Source of the DNA: JAEUOS01 sp965279115
GTDB lineage: Bacteria > Pseudomonadota > Gammaproteobacteria > Burkholderiales > JAEUOS01
Length of the DNA stretch: 64,000 nt
Direction of reading: 5' to 3'
NCBI GenBank assembly: GCA_965279115.1
Contig: OZ257137.1
Location: 2,046,001 to 2,110,000, forward strand
Shown here: positions 26,240 to 34,857 of the stretch, one piece after another
How positions within the stretch are numbered: position 1 is the first letter of the stretch
Layout of the letters: each line of letters opens with the position of its first letter
Translations under genes and position numbers: made by a program
The notes under the pieces: model-generated
Told to the model about the DNA's origin: nothing
The model's database searches: none
The model's input: the letters and a program-made list of their open reading frames with translations, nothing else

Positions 26240-28299
26240 GGCCCGTCGTAGCTCAGCACGGCATTGATGTTGATCGCGCGCGCGCCATAGTCGGGCCCTT
26301 GCCCGGCGGGACGCCACCAGCCCATGCCGGTCACCACCAACCCTGGGGGCACCTGGGGGCTCACCGCCACCTTCGCCGCGCAGGTGCCGGCGACCGCGGG
26401 TGTGGAAATACGCGCCCAGTCACCCGCGGCCACGCCATGCTGTTCGGCGGTGTCCGGATGCAGGCGCATCACCGGGTCCGGCGAGATCGCCGCCGCCCAG
26501 GCCTGGTCGCGAAAACGCGAGTGGTGATAGGCCCGCTCGCGCAGGCCGGTCTGCAGCAGCAGCGGATAACGCGGGTCGGCGGAGACATCCGGCGTGGCGG
26601 GCAGGTCCGGCAGCGGGTCAAGCCCGGCTTCGGCCATGCGGGTCGAGTACAACTCGACCTTGCCTGTAGGCGTCTTGAAGGGTTGCGCCGCGAAATCCCC
26701 CAGCGTGAAGTCGAAGCGCGCGAAGCCGTCGGCTTCGAGCCGGGCGAAGTCGATGCCGCTTTGGCCCACCAGGTACTCGCTGAACGATCGCGAGGTACGC
26801 CACGGCAGGAAGCGCCGCGGCACCGCACCACGCGCCTCCATGCGGTCGAGCAGCGGCACGGCGATGTCAAGTTCGCAGCGCGCTTCGCCGCGCGGGGCCT
26901 GCACCGCACGGGTGAGGCTCACGCAGGGTGCGCCCGGCTGCAGCGATACTTCTTCTTCCTCCAGCGTGGTGGTCTTGGGCAGCACGATGTCGGCCAGCGC
27001 CGCGGTGGGGTTCATGGAATGCGCCGCCACCACCAGGAAGTCCAGCGCCTGCAACGCTTTGATGACCCGCGCGGTGTCCGGGTAGGTCACGGCGATGTTG
27101 ACGCCCGACACGTACATGGCGCGCACCGGGTAGGGCCGTCCGGTGAGGATGGCGTCGATCACCGCCGGGTTGTGGCAGGCCTTCTGCCAGCCGTCCGCGC
27201 CGGCCCACAACGGATAGTCCTGCGCGCCCAGGCGCATGGTCTCGACTTCGCGAGGGAGGCGGAAGTCCGGATCGTGCAGCAGGTCGGTGTAGTTGCGATA
27301 GCCGGCCGGGCGCTTGATGCGGCGGTTGCCGCCGGCGCGGTCGAGGTTGCCGGTGATCGCCAGCAGGCAGTGAAAGGCGCGAAAGGTCTGCACGCCGCCC
27401 ACTACTGCATCGATGCCGTGGCCGCTCACGAAGGTGGCCGGTCCGTCGGCGTAGATGTTCGCCGCCTCGACGATCGCCGCCGCCGGCACGCCGGAGACCT
27501 GCGCCGCGCGCGCCGGGGTCCAGCCGCTCACCCGCTCGGCCAGGGCATCGAAACCATGGCACCAGCGTTCGATGAAGTCCCGGTCGTGGCGGCCTTCGGC
27601 GATGATCACCTGCATCATCGCCAGGGCGATGGCAGCATCGGTGCCGACGCGCGGCTGCAGCCACAGGTCGGCCAGTTCGGTGGTGGTGGTCGCCATCGGG
27701 TCGATCACCACGATGCGCGCGCCACGCTTTTTCGCCGCTTTCAGACGCTGCCACTGCACCGGGTTGGCCATGTGCGGATTGGCGCCCACCACCAGCACGC
27801 TGTTCGCACCGTCGACGTCCTCGCCGTTGGCGATGGAAAGACCGGTCACCATGTCGGAGACACCGCGGCAACCTCCGCACAGGTCCTGGTTGATCATCCA
27901 GTTGGGCGTGCCCAGTGAGCGCAACAACAACGCATGGAGCACGCTGCGCGAGAAATAGCCACCGCTGGTGGCGCCGGCGATGGCCAGCGGCCCGTGCGCG
28001 GCCGACACAGTCGCGAGGCGCTCGGCCATCTCATCAAGCGCCTCGTCCCAGCTGATGCGCTGCCATTGCCCGGACCCGCGCGCGCCGACGCGACGCTGGG
28101 GGTACAACAGGCGCCCGGGCGCATCGGCCACGCCGGTCATGCCGCGGAATCCCTTGACGCAGAAAATCCCCTTCGAGCCCGGATGCGCCGGATTGGGCGC
28201 CACTTCCGTGACGCGGCCATCGACCACGGTGGCCAGGGCGCCGCAGCAGGTGCTGCATTCCCAGCAGGTGGTGGCTACCTTTGTTGCGGAATCGGTCAT
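26149..28299 (-). CDS. Molybdopterin-dependent oxidoreductase, DMSO reductase/formate dehydrogenase-like family
   Basis: A 716-residue cytoplasmic molybdenum or tungsten enzyme without a signal peptide. The N-terminal [4Fe-4S] site uses Cys12, Cys15, Cys18 or 19 and Cys47. A NQDLCGGCRGV segment at 137-146 is the likely metal-ligand region (Cys144 or Cys141). Family cofactor segments such as NSVLVVGANPHMANP and TTTLEEEEVSLQPG follow. It is the last gene of a minus-strand operon, 28 bases after the inactive-looking hydrolase. The substrate is unknown. Its 3' end overlaps the DUF559 gene tail to tail. Confidence 0.9.
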   Translation of the reverse strand: MTDSATKVATTCWECSTCCGALATVVDGRVTEVAPNPAHPGSKGIFCVKGFRGMTGVADAPGRLLYPQRRVGARGSGQWQRISWDEALDEMAERLATVSAAHGPLAIAGATSGGYFSRSVLHALLLRSLGTPNWMINQDLCGGCRGVSDMVTGLSIANGEDVDGANSVLVVGANPHMANPVQWQRLKAAKKRGARIVVIDPMATTTTELADLWLQPRVGTDAAIALAMMQVIIAEGRHDRDFIERWCHGFDALAERVSGWTPARAAQVSGVPAAAIVEAANIYADGPATFVSGHGIDAVVGGVQTFRAFHCLLAITGNLDRAGGNRRIKRPAGYRNYTDLLHDPDFRLPREVETMRLGAQDYPLWAGADGWQKACHNPAVIDAILTGRPYPVRAMYVSGVNIAVTYPDTARVIKALQALDFLVVAAHSMNPTAALADIVLPKTTTLEEEEVSLQPGAPCVSLTRAVQAPRGEARCELDIAVPLLDRMEARGAVPRRFLPWRTSRSFSEYLVGQSGIDFARLEADGFARFDFTLGDFAAQPFKTPTGKVELYSTRMAEAGLDPLPDLPATPDVSADPRYPLLLQTGLRERAYHHSRFRDQAWAAAISPDPVMRLHPDTAEQHGVAAGDWARISTPAVAGTCAAKVAVSPQVPPGLVVTGMGWWRPAGQGPDYGARAININAVLSYDGPYDSASGSPNSRALACRIEKMSAAESAALQ

Positions 28300-28327
28300 G
28301 GCTTGACGATCTCTCCGGCGATGGGTA

Positions 28328-29212
28328 TCAGGGCACTTCAAGGGCCAGGCCGTCGGCAAACGCGCGCACTACCTGCGCAAACGCCGCCGGCTCTTCGCGG
28401 AAAGGCAATGCGCCGGCCCGGTTGATCAGGTGAAACTGCGCGGCCGCCTGGCGCGCGGCAATGGCGCGGAACAGCCACAGACCTTGCTCCACCGAAGTAA
28501 GCGGGTCATGGCTGCCCCACACCACCTGTACCGGCACCGTGATCCCGGTGTCGCGCAAGGCGGCGAACAGCCGCGCCTTGGCACGCAACAGGCTGGGCGC
28601 AAAGGCTCGATCGTGCTCGCCCGCGGACATGCGGCGCTCCGCCTCGATATGGGACGCCGTTCCCGCAGCCGCCACGCAGGCATCGAGCAAGGCATCGTCG
28701 ACCGACTGGTGGGCGTAGACAATGCGGTGCAATGCCCACGCCTGCGATGCGCGTGTCCACAGGGGCCTGGGCGGGTGTTCGAGGGTGAGATTGCGCACGC
28801 CATCCCCGCTGGGCGCGGCCGCGCTGCTCGACACCACGGACAATCCGCTGAACAGGTCCGGCTTTTCCAGTGCCAGATGCAGCGCGAGCAAGGCGCCAAG
28901 TTCATGCGCCACCAGGTGGCAGGGACCGATCCGCAGCGCGGCGAGGGTGGCGCCGAGATGCGCGCCCAGCAGGTCCGCCGTGAGGTCACCGGCCGGCAAC
29001 CCGGTGCCGCCGCTGCCCGGCAGGTCGATCACCCAGGCGGGGCGCCCGCCGGCAATGCGCGCGAGACTCTCGCCCCATACATGGGCACCGCTCACCCACG
29101 GGGTGACACCGGGCACGCCGCCCTGCACGAACACCATGGGCTTCCCGCTTCCCGGAATTTGCCACACGCTGGCAGGCACACCGGCCACATCAAGCTTGCT
29201 TGCCTGCATCAT
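28328..29212 (-). CDS. Alpha/beta hydrolase-fold protein lacking catalytic residues (probable pseudoenzyme)
   Basis: A 294-residue alpha/beta hydrolase-fold protein. The nucleophile elbow reads VAHELG (101-106), so Glu104 replaces the catalytic Ser. The catalytic-His position in INRAGALPF holds Ala268. Asp236 in WGSHD is retained. Its neighbour and paralogue at 29209-30105 has all three residues. The fold is otherwise complete, with no frameshift or stop, so it looks maintained. It may bind a ligand or partner with the active paralogue. It overlaps that gene by four bases. Confidence 0.88.
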   Translation of the reverse strand: MMQASKLDVAGVPASVWQIPGSGKPMVFVQGGVPGVTPWVSGAHVWGESLARIAGGRPAWVIDLPGSGGTGLPAGDLTADLLGAHLGATLAALRIGPCHLVAHELGALLALHLALEKPDLFSGLSVVSSSAAAPSGDGVRNLTLEHPPRPLWTRASQAWALHRIVYAHQSVDDALLDACVAAAGTASHIEAERRMSAGEHDRAFAPSLLRAKARLFAALRDTGITVPVQVVWGSHDPLTSVEQGLWLFRAIAARQAAAQFHLINRAGALPFREEPAAFAQVVRAFADGLALEVP

Positions 29213-30105
29213 GCCCCGCCCGCGTGGCGCGCGACGAAGCCCGCCAGCAGTTCGTTGAAGCGCGCCGGATGCTCGCGAAACGGAAAGTGGCCTGCGGCGT
29301 TGAACACATGCAACTGCGTGTCGCGCTCATGTGCGGCAAACAGGCGGAACAGTTCCATGCCGCGCTCGATCACCGCGGTGCGGTCGTTGAAGCCCCAGAT
29401 CACCTGCACCGGGCGCTGCAGGCGGCCGTCGGCAATCCATTGCAGCGTCTCGCGCTTTTCCCGCGCGAGTTCCGGCAGGAACAGGCGCGCCGCGAGGTTC
29501 CCGCCTTCCATCTTGCGCACGCTCTCCTGGTATTTGGGCAGTGCCATGGTGGCCAGCACGGCGTCGATCCAGTCCTCGGTGACCGCCGCCGGCGAATGGC
29601 TGTAGTTCTCGTAGACCCAGCGCACGCATTCGCGCGAGCCGCGCGGATGCGGCGGGCGTGCCAGCGCCACCTCGTTGGTGCCCACCCCGGGCGAGAGCGT
29701 GCCGCTGTTGACCACGGTAAGCGTCTTGACCAGGTCGTGATGTTGCATTGCCAGGCGCGCCGCCGCATAGCCGCCGCGCGAATGGCCCACCAGGTGCGCC
29801 GGCGGCAGGTGCAGCCTGCGCATGAAGGCCGCGAGATGCCGCACCACCGCGGCCATGGTGTAGTCGTCATCCGGCGGGTTGCCGGTTTCGCCCTGGCCCA
29901 GCTTGTCGGGCACGATCACCCGGAAGCGCCGCGCCAGCGCCGCGGCGTTGAGGTTCCAGGTGTAGGCGCTGGACGCGGAGTCGCCGGTGCCGAAGTTGCC
30001 GCCGTAGATCAACACCAGCGGCTCACCCGCCCCCGCCTCGAAATAACGCGTGGCCACGCCGTCCACATCGAGCCAGCGCCCTTCGGGCAGGGCCGGCGCA
30101 GCCAT
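29209..30105 (-). CDS. Alpha/beta hydrolase (MhpC-like), catalytically intact
   Basis: A 298-residue alpha/beta hydrolase with Ser109 in the elbow LVGHSRGG, Asp241 in WGFNDR and His273 in NAAGHFPF. The oxyanion-side segment YGGNFGTGDS follows strand 3. Such MhpC/epoxide-hydrolase-like enzymes cleave C-C bonds of meta-cleavage products or esters. The start at 30105 lies two bases after the stop of the Bug receptor gene, and its 3' end overlaps the pseudo-hydrolase by ATGA. I did not use an upstream start that would run into the receptor gene. Substrate unknown. Confidence 0.92.
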   Translation of the reverse strand: MAAPALPEGRWLDVDGVATRYFEAGAGEPLVLIYGGNFGTGDSASSAYTWNLNAAALARRFRVIVPDKLGQGETGNPPDDDYTMAAVVRHLAAFMRRLHLPPAHLVGHSRGGYAAARLAMQHHDLVKTLTVVNSGTLSPGVGTNEVALARPPHPRGSRECVRWVYENYSHSPAAVTEDWIDAVLATMALPKYQESVRKMEGGNLAARLFLPELAREKRETLQWIADGRLQRPVQVIWGFNDRTAVIERGMELFRLFAAHERDTQLHVFNAAGHFPFREHPARFNELLAGFVARHAGGA

Positions 30106-30107
30106 GC

Positions 30108-31091
30108 TCAGTTGAACTTGAGGTTGGCGCTCTTGATCACGCGCGCCCACTTGTCGATCTCGGCGGGAATGCGCGCCTGCACCGCCTCGACCGAGCCGCC
30201 GGAGGTCACGATGCCAAGCGACGCCAGTTTCTCGCGCACATCCGCCATTTGCAGCACCCCGTTGGCTTCGCGATTGAGCCGCTCGATGATTTCGCGCGGC
30301 GTGCCGGCCGGCGCGAACAGGGTGTAATTGGTGGCCGACTCGTAGCCGGCGATACCGGCCTCGGACATGGTCGGCACCTCCGGCAGGGTGGCGGAGCGCG
30401 TCCGGCTGGCCACCGCCAGGGCGCGGGTCTTGCCACTGCGGATATGCGGCAGGTGCGCCGGCAGGCTGTCGATGGACATCGGCACCCGGCCGGACAGGAG
30501 GTCCGGCAGGAATTGCGCCGTGCCCTTGTAGGGCACATGCACCAGGTCCAGCCCCGCCATCTGCTTGAACATTTCGCCATTGAGGTGCTGCAGGCCGCCG
30601 ATGCCGGACGATGCATAGCTCAATTGCCCGGGCTTCGATTTCACCAGAGTCACCAGTTCGGCCACGTTCTTCGCCGGCAGGTCGGCGTTGACCACCAGCA
30701 CCACCGTGCCGTAGCCCAGCTCGACCGCCGGCAACAGATCCTTTTTCATCTCGAAGCCGAGGTTCTTGTGGATGTGCGGCGCGATCGCGTAGTCGGTGAT
30801 GCTGCCGACCATCAGGGTGTAACCGTCCGGAGGGCTCTTGGCCAGCGCGTCGGCGCCGATGGTGGCGCCCGCGCCGGGCTTGTTGTCGACCGTGACGCTC
30901 TGCCCGAGCCGGGTCGCCAGGCGCTCGCCCACCAGGCGCGAGACGGTATCGACCCCGCCGCCTGCGGGGTAGGGCGATATCAGCTTGATGGGCTTGGCCG
31001 GCCAGGCCTGCGCGAGCGCCGCGCCGGACATGGCGAGTGGTGCCAGCGCCGCCAGAAGTGTTGTCGCGACGATGCGGGTGCTTCGATTCAT
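30108..31091 (-). CDS. Bug-family substrate-binding protein
   Basis: Periplasmic receptor of 327 residues with a Sec signal peptide (cleavage near GAALAQAW). Conserved landmarks are KPIKLISPYPAGGGVDTVSR at the start of the mature protein and VHVPYKGTAQFLPDLLSG near the ligand site. It belongs to a five-gene operon with PhyH-type dioxygenase, two hydrolases and a molybdopterin enzyme, so its ligand is probably the compound those enzymes use. No channel subunits are near. Confidence 0.93.
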   Translation of the reverse strand: MNRSTRIVATTLLAALAPLAMSGAALAQAWPAKPIKLISPYPAGGGVDTVSRLVGERLATRLGQSVTVDNKPGAGATIGADALAKSPPDGYTLMVGSITDYAIAPHIHKNLGFEMKKDLLPAVELGYGTVVLVVNADLPAKNVAELVTLVKSKPGQLSYASSGIGGLQHLNGEMFKQMAGLDLVHVPYKGTAQFLPDLLSGRVPMSIDSLPAHLPHIRSGKTRALAVASRTRSATLPEVPTMSEAGIAGYESATNYTLFAPAGTPREIIERLNREANGVLQMADVREKLASLGIVTSGGSVEAVQARIPAEIDKWARVIKSANLKFN

Positions 31092-31142
31092 GCAGGGTCT
31101 CCGGGTTCTTTGAGAGGGTTGGGTGTTACGGATGCGGCCGGC

Positions 31143-31904
31143 TCAGCCATTGACAAAGGTATTGCGGCCGGAGCGGTCGATGCCGCGCATCAGGTAGATC
31201 TGCCGGTTCGAGTGATCGACGCCACCGATGCTGCGCGCCTTCTCGCGCGCGATGTCGCGGTCGAAAACGCTGGTGGTGGGCATGAAGCGCATGGTCATGC
31301 CGCGGCGGGACTTGGGCGAAGTGTTGGCCTCGGAGCCGTGCAGCAAGTACACGTCGTGCAGCGACAGTTGCCCGGCTTCAAGCGTGACGTCGACCGCGTC
31401 GGCCTCGTCGTACTCGGCGGCATCGAGTTCCTGGTTCAGGGTGACGTCGTTGCCGGCCACCGTGTTGTGCGCCTTCAAGGCACGTTCCTTGTGGGAACCG
31501 CGAATCACCCGCAGGCAGCCATTCTCGATGGTCGAGTCATCCACTGCCAGCCAAACGGTGCAGGTGGCCAGTGGCCGGATCGGCCAGTACTCGCCGTCCT
31601 GGTGCCACGGCGTGCGCTTGCCGTTACCGGCCGGCTTGGCAAAAAAGCTCATGTTCCACAGCGCTACGTCCTGGCCGATGAGCTGGCCCACCATGTCGAG
31701 GATGTCGGCGTTGGCCGCATAGTCGAGAAAGCCGCGGTCGTGGTTGAAGAGCGCCGGGCAGTAGTCGCGGAATTCAGGATGCGCGGCCAGCAGCGCGGCA
31801 TGGCGCGCCTTGATCGAATCGAGCACCGGCGCGGGCAGGCGAAAGGCCTGCGGCACGACATAGCCATCGCGATGGTAGCGCTCGATTTCGTCGGCGGTGA
31901 GCAT
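31143..31904 (-). CDS. Phytanoyl-CoA dioxygenase (PhyH)-family Fe(II)/2-oxoglutarate oxygenase
   Basis: A 253-residue non-haem iron oxygenase that would hydroxylate a small substrate using 2-oxoglutarate and O2. The metal triad is His101 and Asp103 (WHQDGEYWP) plus His189 (LLHGSEANTS). Arg200 or Arg201 is positioned to bind 2-oxoglutarate. The protein is cytoplasmic. It is the first gene of the operon, 51 bases before the Bug receptor gene, and is divergent from the ABC binding protein at 32027. In this family substrates range from phytanoyl-CoA to ectoine and secondary metabolites. Confidence 0.92.
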   Translation of the reverse strand: MLTADEIERYHRDGYVVPQAFRLPAPVLDSIKARHAALLAAHPEFRDYCPALFNHDRGFLDYAANADILDMVGQLIGQDVALWNMSFFAKPAGNGKRTPWHQDGEYWPIRPLATCTVWLAVDDSTIENGCLRVIRGSHKERALKAHNTVAGNDVTLNQELDAAEYDEADAVDVTLEAGQLSLHDVYLLHGSEANTSPKSRRGMTMRFMPTTSVFDRDIAREKARSIGGVDHSNRQIYLMRGIDRSGRNTFVNG

Positions 31905-32026
31905 GGAGATTCGGTCGGCGGGAAAGCAGGACCAGGCATCTTAGCGCGCCGCGCGCGCGGACGCCCAAGCCCGCCTGTGCGCTTGCGGGAGTAACATCAT
32001 CCGGTCAACTTCCGGGAGATGGCCCG

Positions 32027-33043
32027 ATGTCAGATCCGTTGATCATCCAGCGCCGCACCATGATCACGGCAGCCGTCTTCCTGGCCTGCGCGCCAGGCCT
32101 GGGGCTGGCGCAGAGAGCAGGCAAGACGCTGCGCATCGGCATTCTCGCCGGTGATGTGACTGCGCCGCATGAAGAGCAGGCACTGCTGGAGGGTCTGCGT
32201 GCGCAAGGTTATGTCGAAGGCCGCAACCTGATTGTCGAGCGCGGCTACGCGCAGGGGCGTGTTCAGGAGGTGCCGACGATCGCACGCCAGTTCGCGGCCG
32301 CGAAGGTCGATGTAGTGATCGCCACCTGTACGCCGACCACGCGCGTTGCGCAGCAGGTGTTTGGCACATCCGCCACGTCCACGCCGATCGTCATGGCGTC
32401 CGTGGCCGACCCGGTCGGCCAGAAACTGATTGAAAGCCTGGCCCGGCCTGGTGCCAATGTCACCGGTCGGTCCAGCCAGGCCGAGGACCTGATCGGCAGG
32501 AAACTGGAGATATTTGCCCAGGTTCTGGGCAAGTCGGCGACGGTTGCCGTACTGGTCGACAGCGCCAGCGCGATGCACCCGCGCATGTTCAATACCCTGG
32601 CTTCGGTCGCCCCGAGGTTGAAGCTCGACCTTGTGAAGGTAGAAAGCGGTCGTAGGCCTACCGATGTACCACTGGCCGACGCCTTCGAGGCGGCAGTCCG
32701 GCAGAAGGCCGGCGCGATCTTTGTGCTGCCCGACGAACCGTTCTTTTTTGGCAAACGCGCGGAGATCGTGGCGCTCGCGGCCAGGCATCGCCTGCCCGCC
32801 TTCTATGGCGTGCGGGAATTCGTCGACGCGGGCGGCCTGATGAGTTACGGCGAGAGTCTGGCCGCATCTTTCCGCAGCGTGGCGGACTATGTCGGCAAGA
32901 TCGCCGCCGGCGCGAAGCCGGGCGACCTGCCGGTCGCCCAGCCGACGCAATTCGAGTTGGTGGTCAACATGAAGACCGCCAAGGCGCTGGGAATTTCGAT
33001 TCCCCAGGCGGTGCTGGTGAGCGCGGACAACCTGATCGAGTAG
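32027..33043 (+). CDS. ABC transporter substrate-binding protein (ABC_sub_bind/TrpX-like)
   Basis: A 338-residue periplasmic binding protein of the ABC_sub_bind family, with segments such as LRIGILAGDV, ERGYAQGRVQEVPTIARQ and PIVMASVADPVGQKLIESLA typical of the group. A signal sequence (MITAAVFLACAPGLGLAQ) follows eleven leading residues, so an ATG at codon 12 is an alternative start. No permease or ATPase gene adjoins it, so it is an orphan receptor. GGGAG lies upstream of the chosen start. Ligand unknown; relatives bind tryptophan or other amino acids. Confidence 0.88.
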   Translation: MSDPLIIQRRTMITAAVFLACAPGLGLAQRAGKTLRIGILAGDVTAPHEEQALLEGLRAQGYVEGRNLIVERGYAQGRVQEVPTIARQFAAAKVDVVIATCTPTTRVAQQVFGTSATSTPIVMASVADPVGQKLIESLARPGANVTGRSSQAEDLIGRKLEIFAQVLGKSATVAVLVDSASAMHPRMFNTLASVAPRLKLDLVKVESGRRPTDVPLADAFEAAVRQKAGAIFVLPDEPFFFGKRAEIVALAARHRLPAFYGVREFVDAGGLMSYGESLAASFRSVADYVGKIAAGAKPGDLPVAQPTQFELVVNMKTAKALGISIPQAVLVSADNLIE

Positions 33044-33086
33044 CAACGCCGACGGGCTCGACGCGCGAACGCAGGGGAGCAAGCAA

Positions 33087-34058
33087 ATGGGACTCCTGGT
33101 GGAGGGCAAGTGGCAGGACCAGTGGTACGACACCTCTGCCACCGGCGGGCGCTTCGTGCGGCGCGAGTCGCAGTTCCGCAACTGGATCACCTCTGACGGT
33201 AGCGCTGGCCCTTCAGGGCTGAGCGGATTCAAGGCGGAGGCCGGCCGCTATCATCTCTATGTGAGCCTGGCATGCCCTTGGGCGCACCGCGCGCTGATCT
33301 TCCGCAAGCTCAAAGGGCTGGAGGACATGATGTCGCTCTCGGTGGTGCACTGGCTGATGCGCGAGGAGGGCTGGACCTTCGCGCCCGGCCCGGGCGTGGT
33401 ACCGGACACCATCACCGGCGCGCGCGTGCTGCATGAGGTCTACACCCGTGCCAACCCGGCCTACACCGGCCGCGTTACCGTGCCGGTGCTGTGGGACAAG
33501 GCCACCGCAAGCATCGTCAACAATGAGTCTTCCGAGATCATCCGCATGCTGGGCAGCGCCTTCGACGGCATCGGCGCCACCGCGGGCGACTACTACCCGC
33601 AGGCCCTGCGTGGGGCAATCGACGCCGTCAACGCGCGGGTGTACGACACCGTCAACAACGGCGTCTACAAGGCTGGCTTCGCCACCACCCAGGCAGCTTA
33701 CGAAGAGGCAGTCGGGCCGCTGTTCGACACCCTCGACTGGCTCGATGAGCGTCTCGGCCGCCAGCGCTACCTGTGCGGGGAAACGATCACCGAAGCCGAC
33801 TGGCGGCTATTCACTACCCTGATCCGCTTCGACGCGGTTTACGTGGGGCATTTCAAATGCAATCGGCGAAGGGTTGCTGACTACCCGAACCTGTCGGGCT
33901 ACCTGCGCGAGTTGTACCAATGGCCGGGAGTCGCGGAGACTGTGGATTTCGGGCATATCAAGGGGCATTACTACCAGTCACACCTCAATATCAATCCGAC
34001 GGGAGTAGTGCCGGCGGGGCCGCTGTTGGGCCTCGAAACGCCCCATGGTCGTCGCTGA
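33087..34058 (+). CDS. Glutathione S-transferase family, glutathionyl-hydroquinone reductase (YqjG/ECM4)-like
   Basis: A 323-residue omega-like GST. The active-site motif CPWAH begins at Cys63, the cysteine that reduces glutathionyl-hydroquinones. The segment ESSEIIRML binds glutathione, as in YqjG. The C-terminal domain has the family's all-helical pattern (YLCGETITEADWRLFTTLIR). Such enzymes recycle quinone adducts formed during aromatic breakdown. The start has GGGGAG upstream and it lies 43 bases after the ABC binding-protein gene. Confidence 0.92.
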   Translation: MGLLVEGKWQDQWYDTSATGGRFVRRESQFRNWITSDGSAGPSGLSGFKAEAGRYHLYVSLACPWAHRALIFRKLKGLEDMMSLSVVHWLMREEGWTFAPGPGVVPDTITGARVLHEVYTRANPAYTGRVTVPVLWDKATASIVNNESSEIIRMLGSAFDGIGATAGDYYPQALRGAIDAVNARVYDTVNNGVYKAGFATTQAAYEEAVGPLFDTLDWLDERLGRQRYLCGETITEADWRLFTTLIRFDAVYVGHFKCNRRRVADYPNLSGYLRELYQWPGVAETVDFGHIKGHYYQSHLNINPTGVVPAGPLLGLETPHGRR

Positions 34059-34124
34059 ATCCCGCGCGGTCACCAACGCCTGAGGCATCCGCGCGCAACA
34101 ATTTTGCGTCGCAACAAGAATGGC

Positions 34125-34162
34125 TTGACTTGGTTCAATCGATTGATTTATTCTTCAATCGA
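34125..34162 (+). promoter_or_regulatory. TetR-gene promoter overlapped by an inverted-repeat operator
   Basis: TTGACT (34125-34130) and a -10-like TTTATT/TTATTC near 34147-34153 make a plausible sigma-70 promoter. A perfect inverted repeat TCGATTGA (34139-34146)/TCAATCGA (34155-34162) with an 8-base spacer covers the -10 element, 22 bases before the TetR start. This is where an autorepressing TetR protein would bind. Confidence 0.6.
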
Positions 34163-34183
34163 GCGATTTAGTCGGATTTAGCC

Positions 34184-34846
34184 ATGATGAATGCAGTCCC
34201 TGCCTGGTCCCGTGCCGAGACCGAGCACCCACGCCAGAAGTTAGTGCTTGCTGCGCTTAGACTCTTTGCAGAGAAAGGGTTTGAAGGTGCCTCCACGCGC
34301 GAAATTGCGGAGGCAGCGAACGCCAACATCTCGGCAATCCGTTACTATTTTGGCGACAAGGCCGGCCTCTACCGCGCCGCCTTCACCGAACCGCTGGGCG
34401 AAAACGCCCACGGTTGCGCCGAGATCGATCCCGCCCTGCCGTTGCCGGATGCGCTGCGCCGCTTCTTTGCCGAGTTCCTTGAACCGCTCAAACGCGGGGA
34501 GGCGGTGCGCCTGGTGATGAAGCTGCATTTCCGCGAGATGATCGAACCCACCGGTGCCTGGGAAGAGGCGATCGAGGCCGAGATCAAGCCGCAACACGAA
34601 GCCATGGTGCGCATGCTGACCCGGCGCTTCGGCATGGCAGCGCCGGATGTCGATGTCCAGCGGCTGGCGTTCTCGGTGGTCGGGATGGCGGTGCACTACT
34701 ACGTGGGTCAGGACATCGTCGACGCCATCGCGCCCGAATTGCTCGGCAGCCCGGACGCAATCGACACCCTGGCCACGCGCCTGGCGCATTTCGCCGCCGC
34801 CATGATCGACGCCGAAGCGTTGCGCCGCGGCCTTGCGCCGGCATGA
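34184..34846 (+). CDS. TetR/AcrR-family regulator of the adjoining RND efflux operon
   Basis: A 220-residue repressor. The N-terminal helix-turn-helix (about residues 19-65) includes AALRLFAEKGFEGASTREIA and NANISAIRYYFGDKAGLY. The C-terminal ligand domain resembles the CerR/DUF1956 group. It is the first gene of the efflux operon and its stop overlaps a possible start of the outer-membrane factor. A palindrome over its own promoter suggests autoregulation and derepression when a toxic ligand binds. The inducer is unknown. Confidence 0.93.
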   Translation: MMNAVPAWSRAETEHPRQKLVLAALRLFAEKGFEGASTREIAEAANANISAIRYYFGDKAGLYRAAFTEPLGENAHGCAEIDPALPLPDALRRFFAEFLEPLKRGEAVRLVMKLHFREMIEPTGAWEEAIEAEIKPQHEAMVRMLTRRFGMAAPDVDVQRLAFSVVGMAVHYYVGQDIVDAIAPELLGSPDAIDTLATRLAHFAAAMIDAEALRRGLAPA

Positions 34847-34857
34847 GGACCCCTGAC

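Noticed and set aside
28430..29605. Long plus-strand frame opposite the hydrolase pair
   Set aside because: Both hydrolases have clear fold motifs on the minus strand; the plus-strand frame crosses their boundary without any domain.
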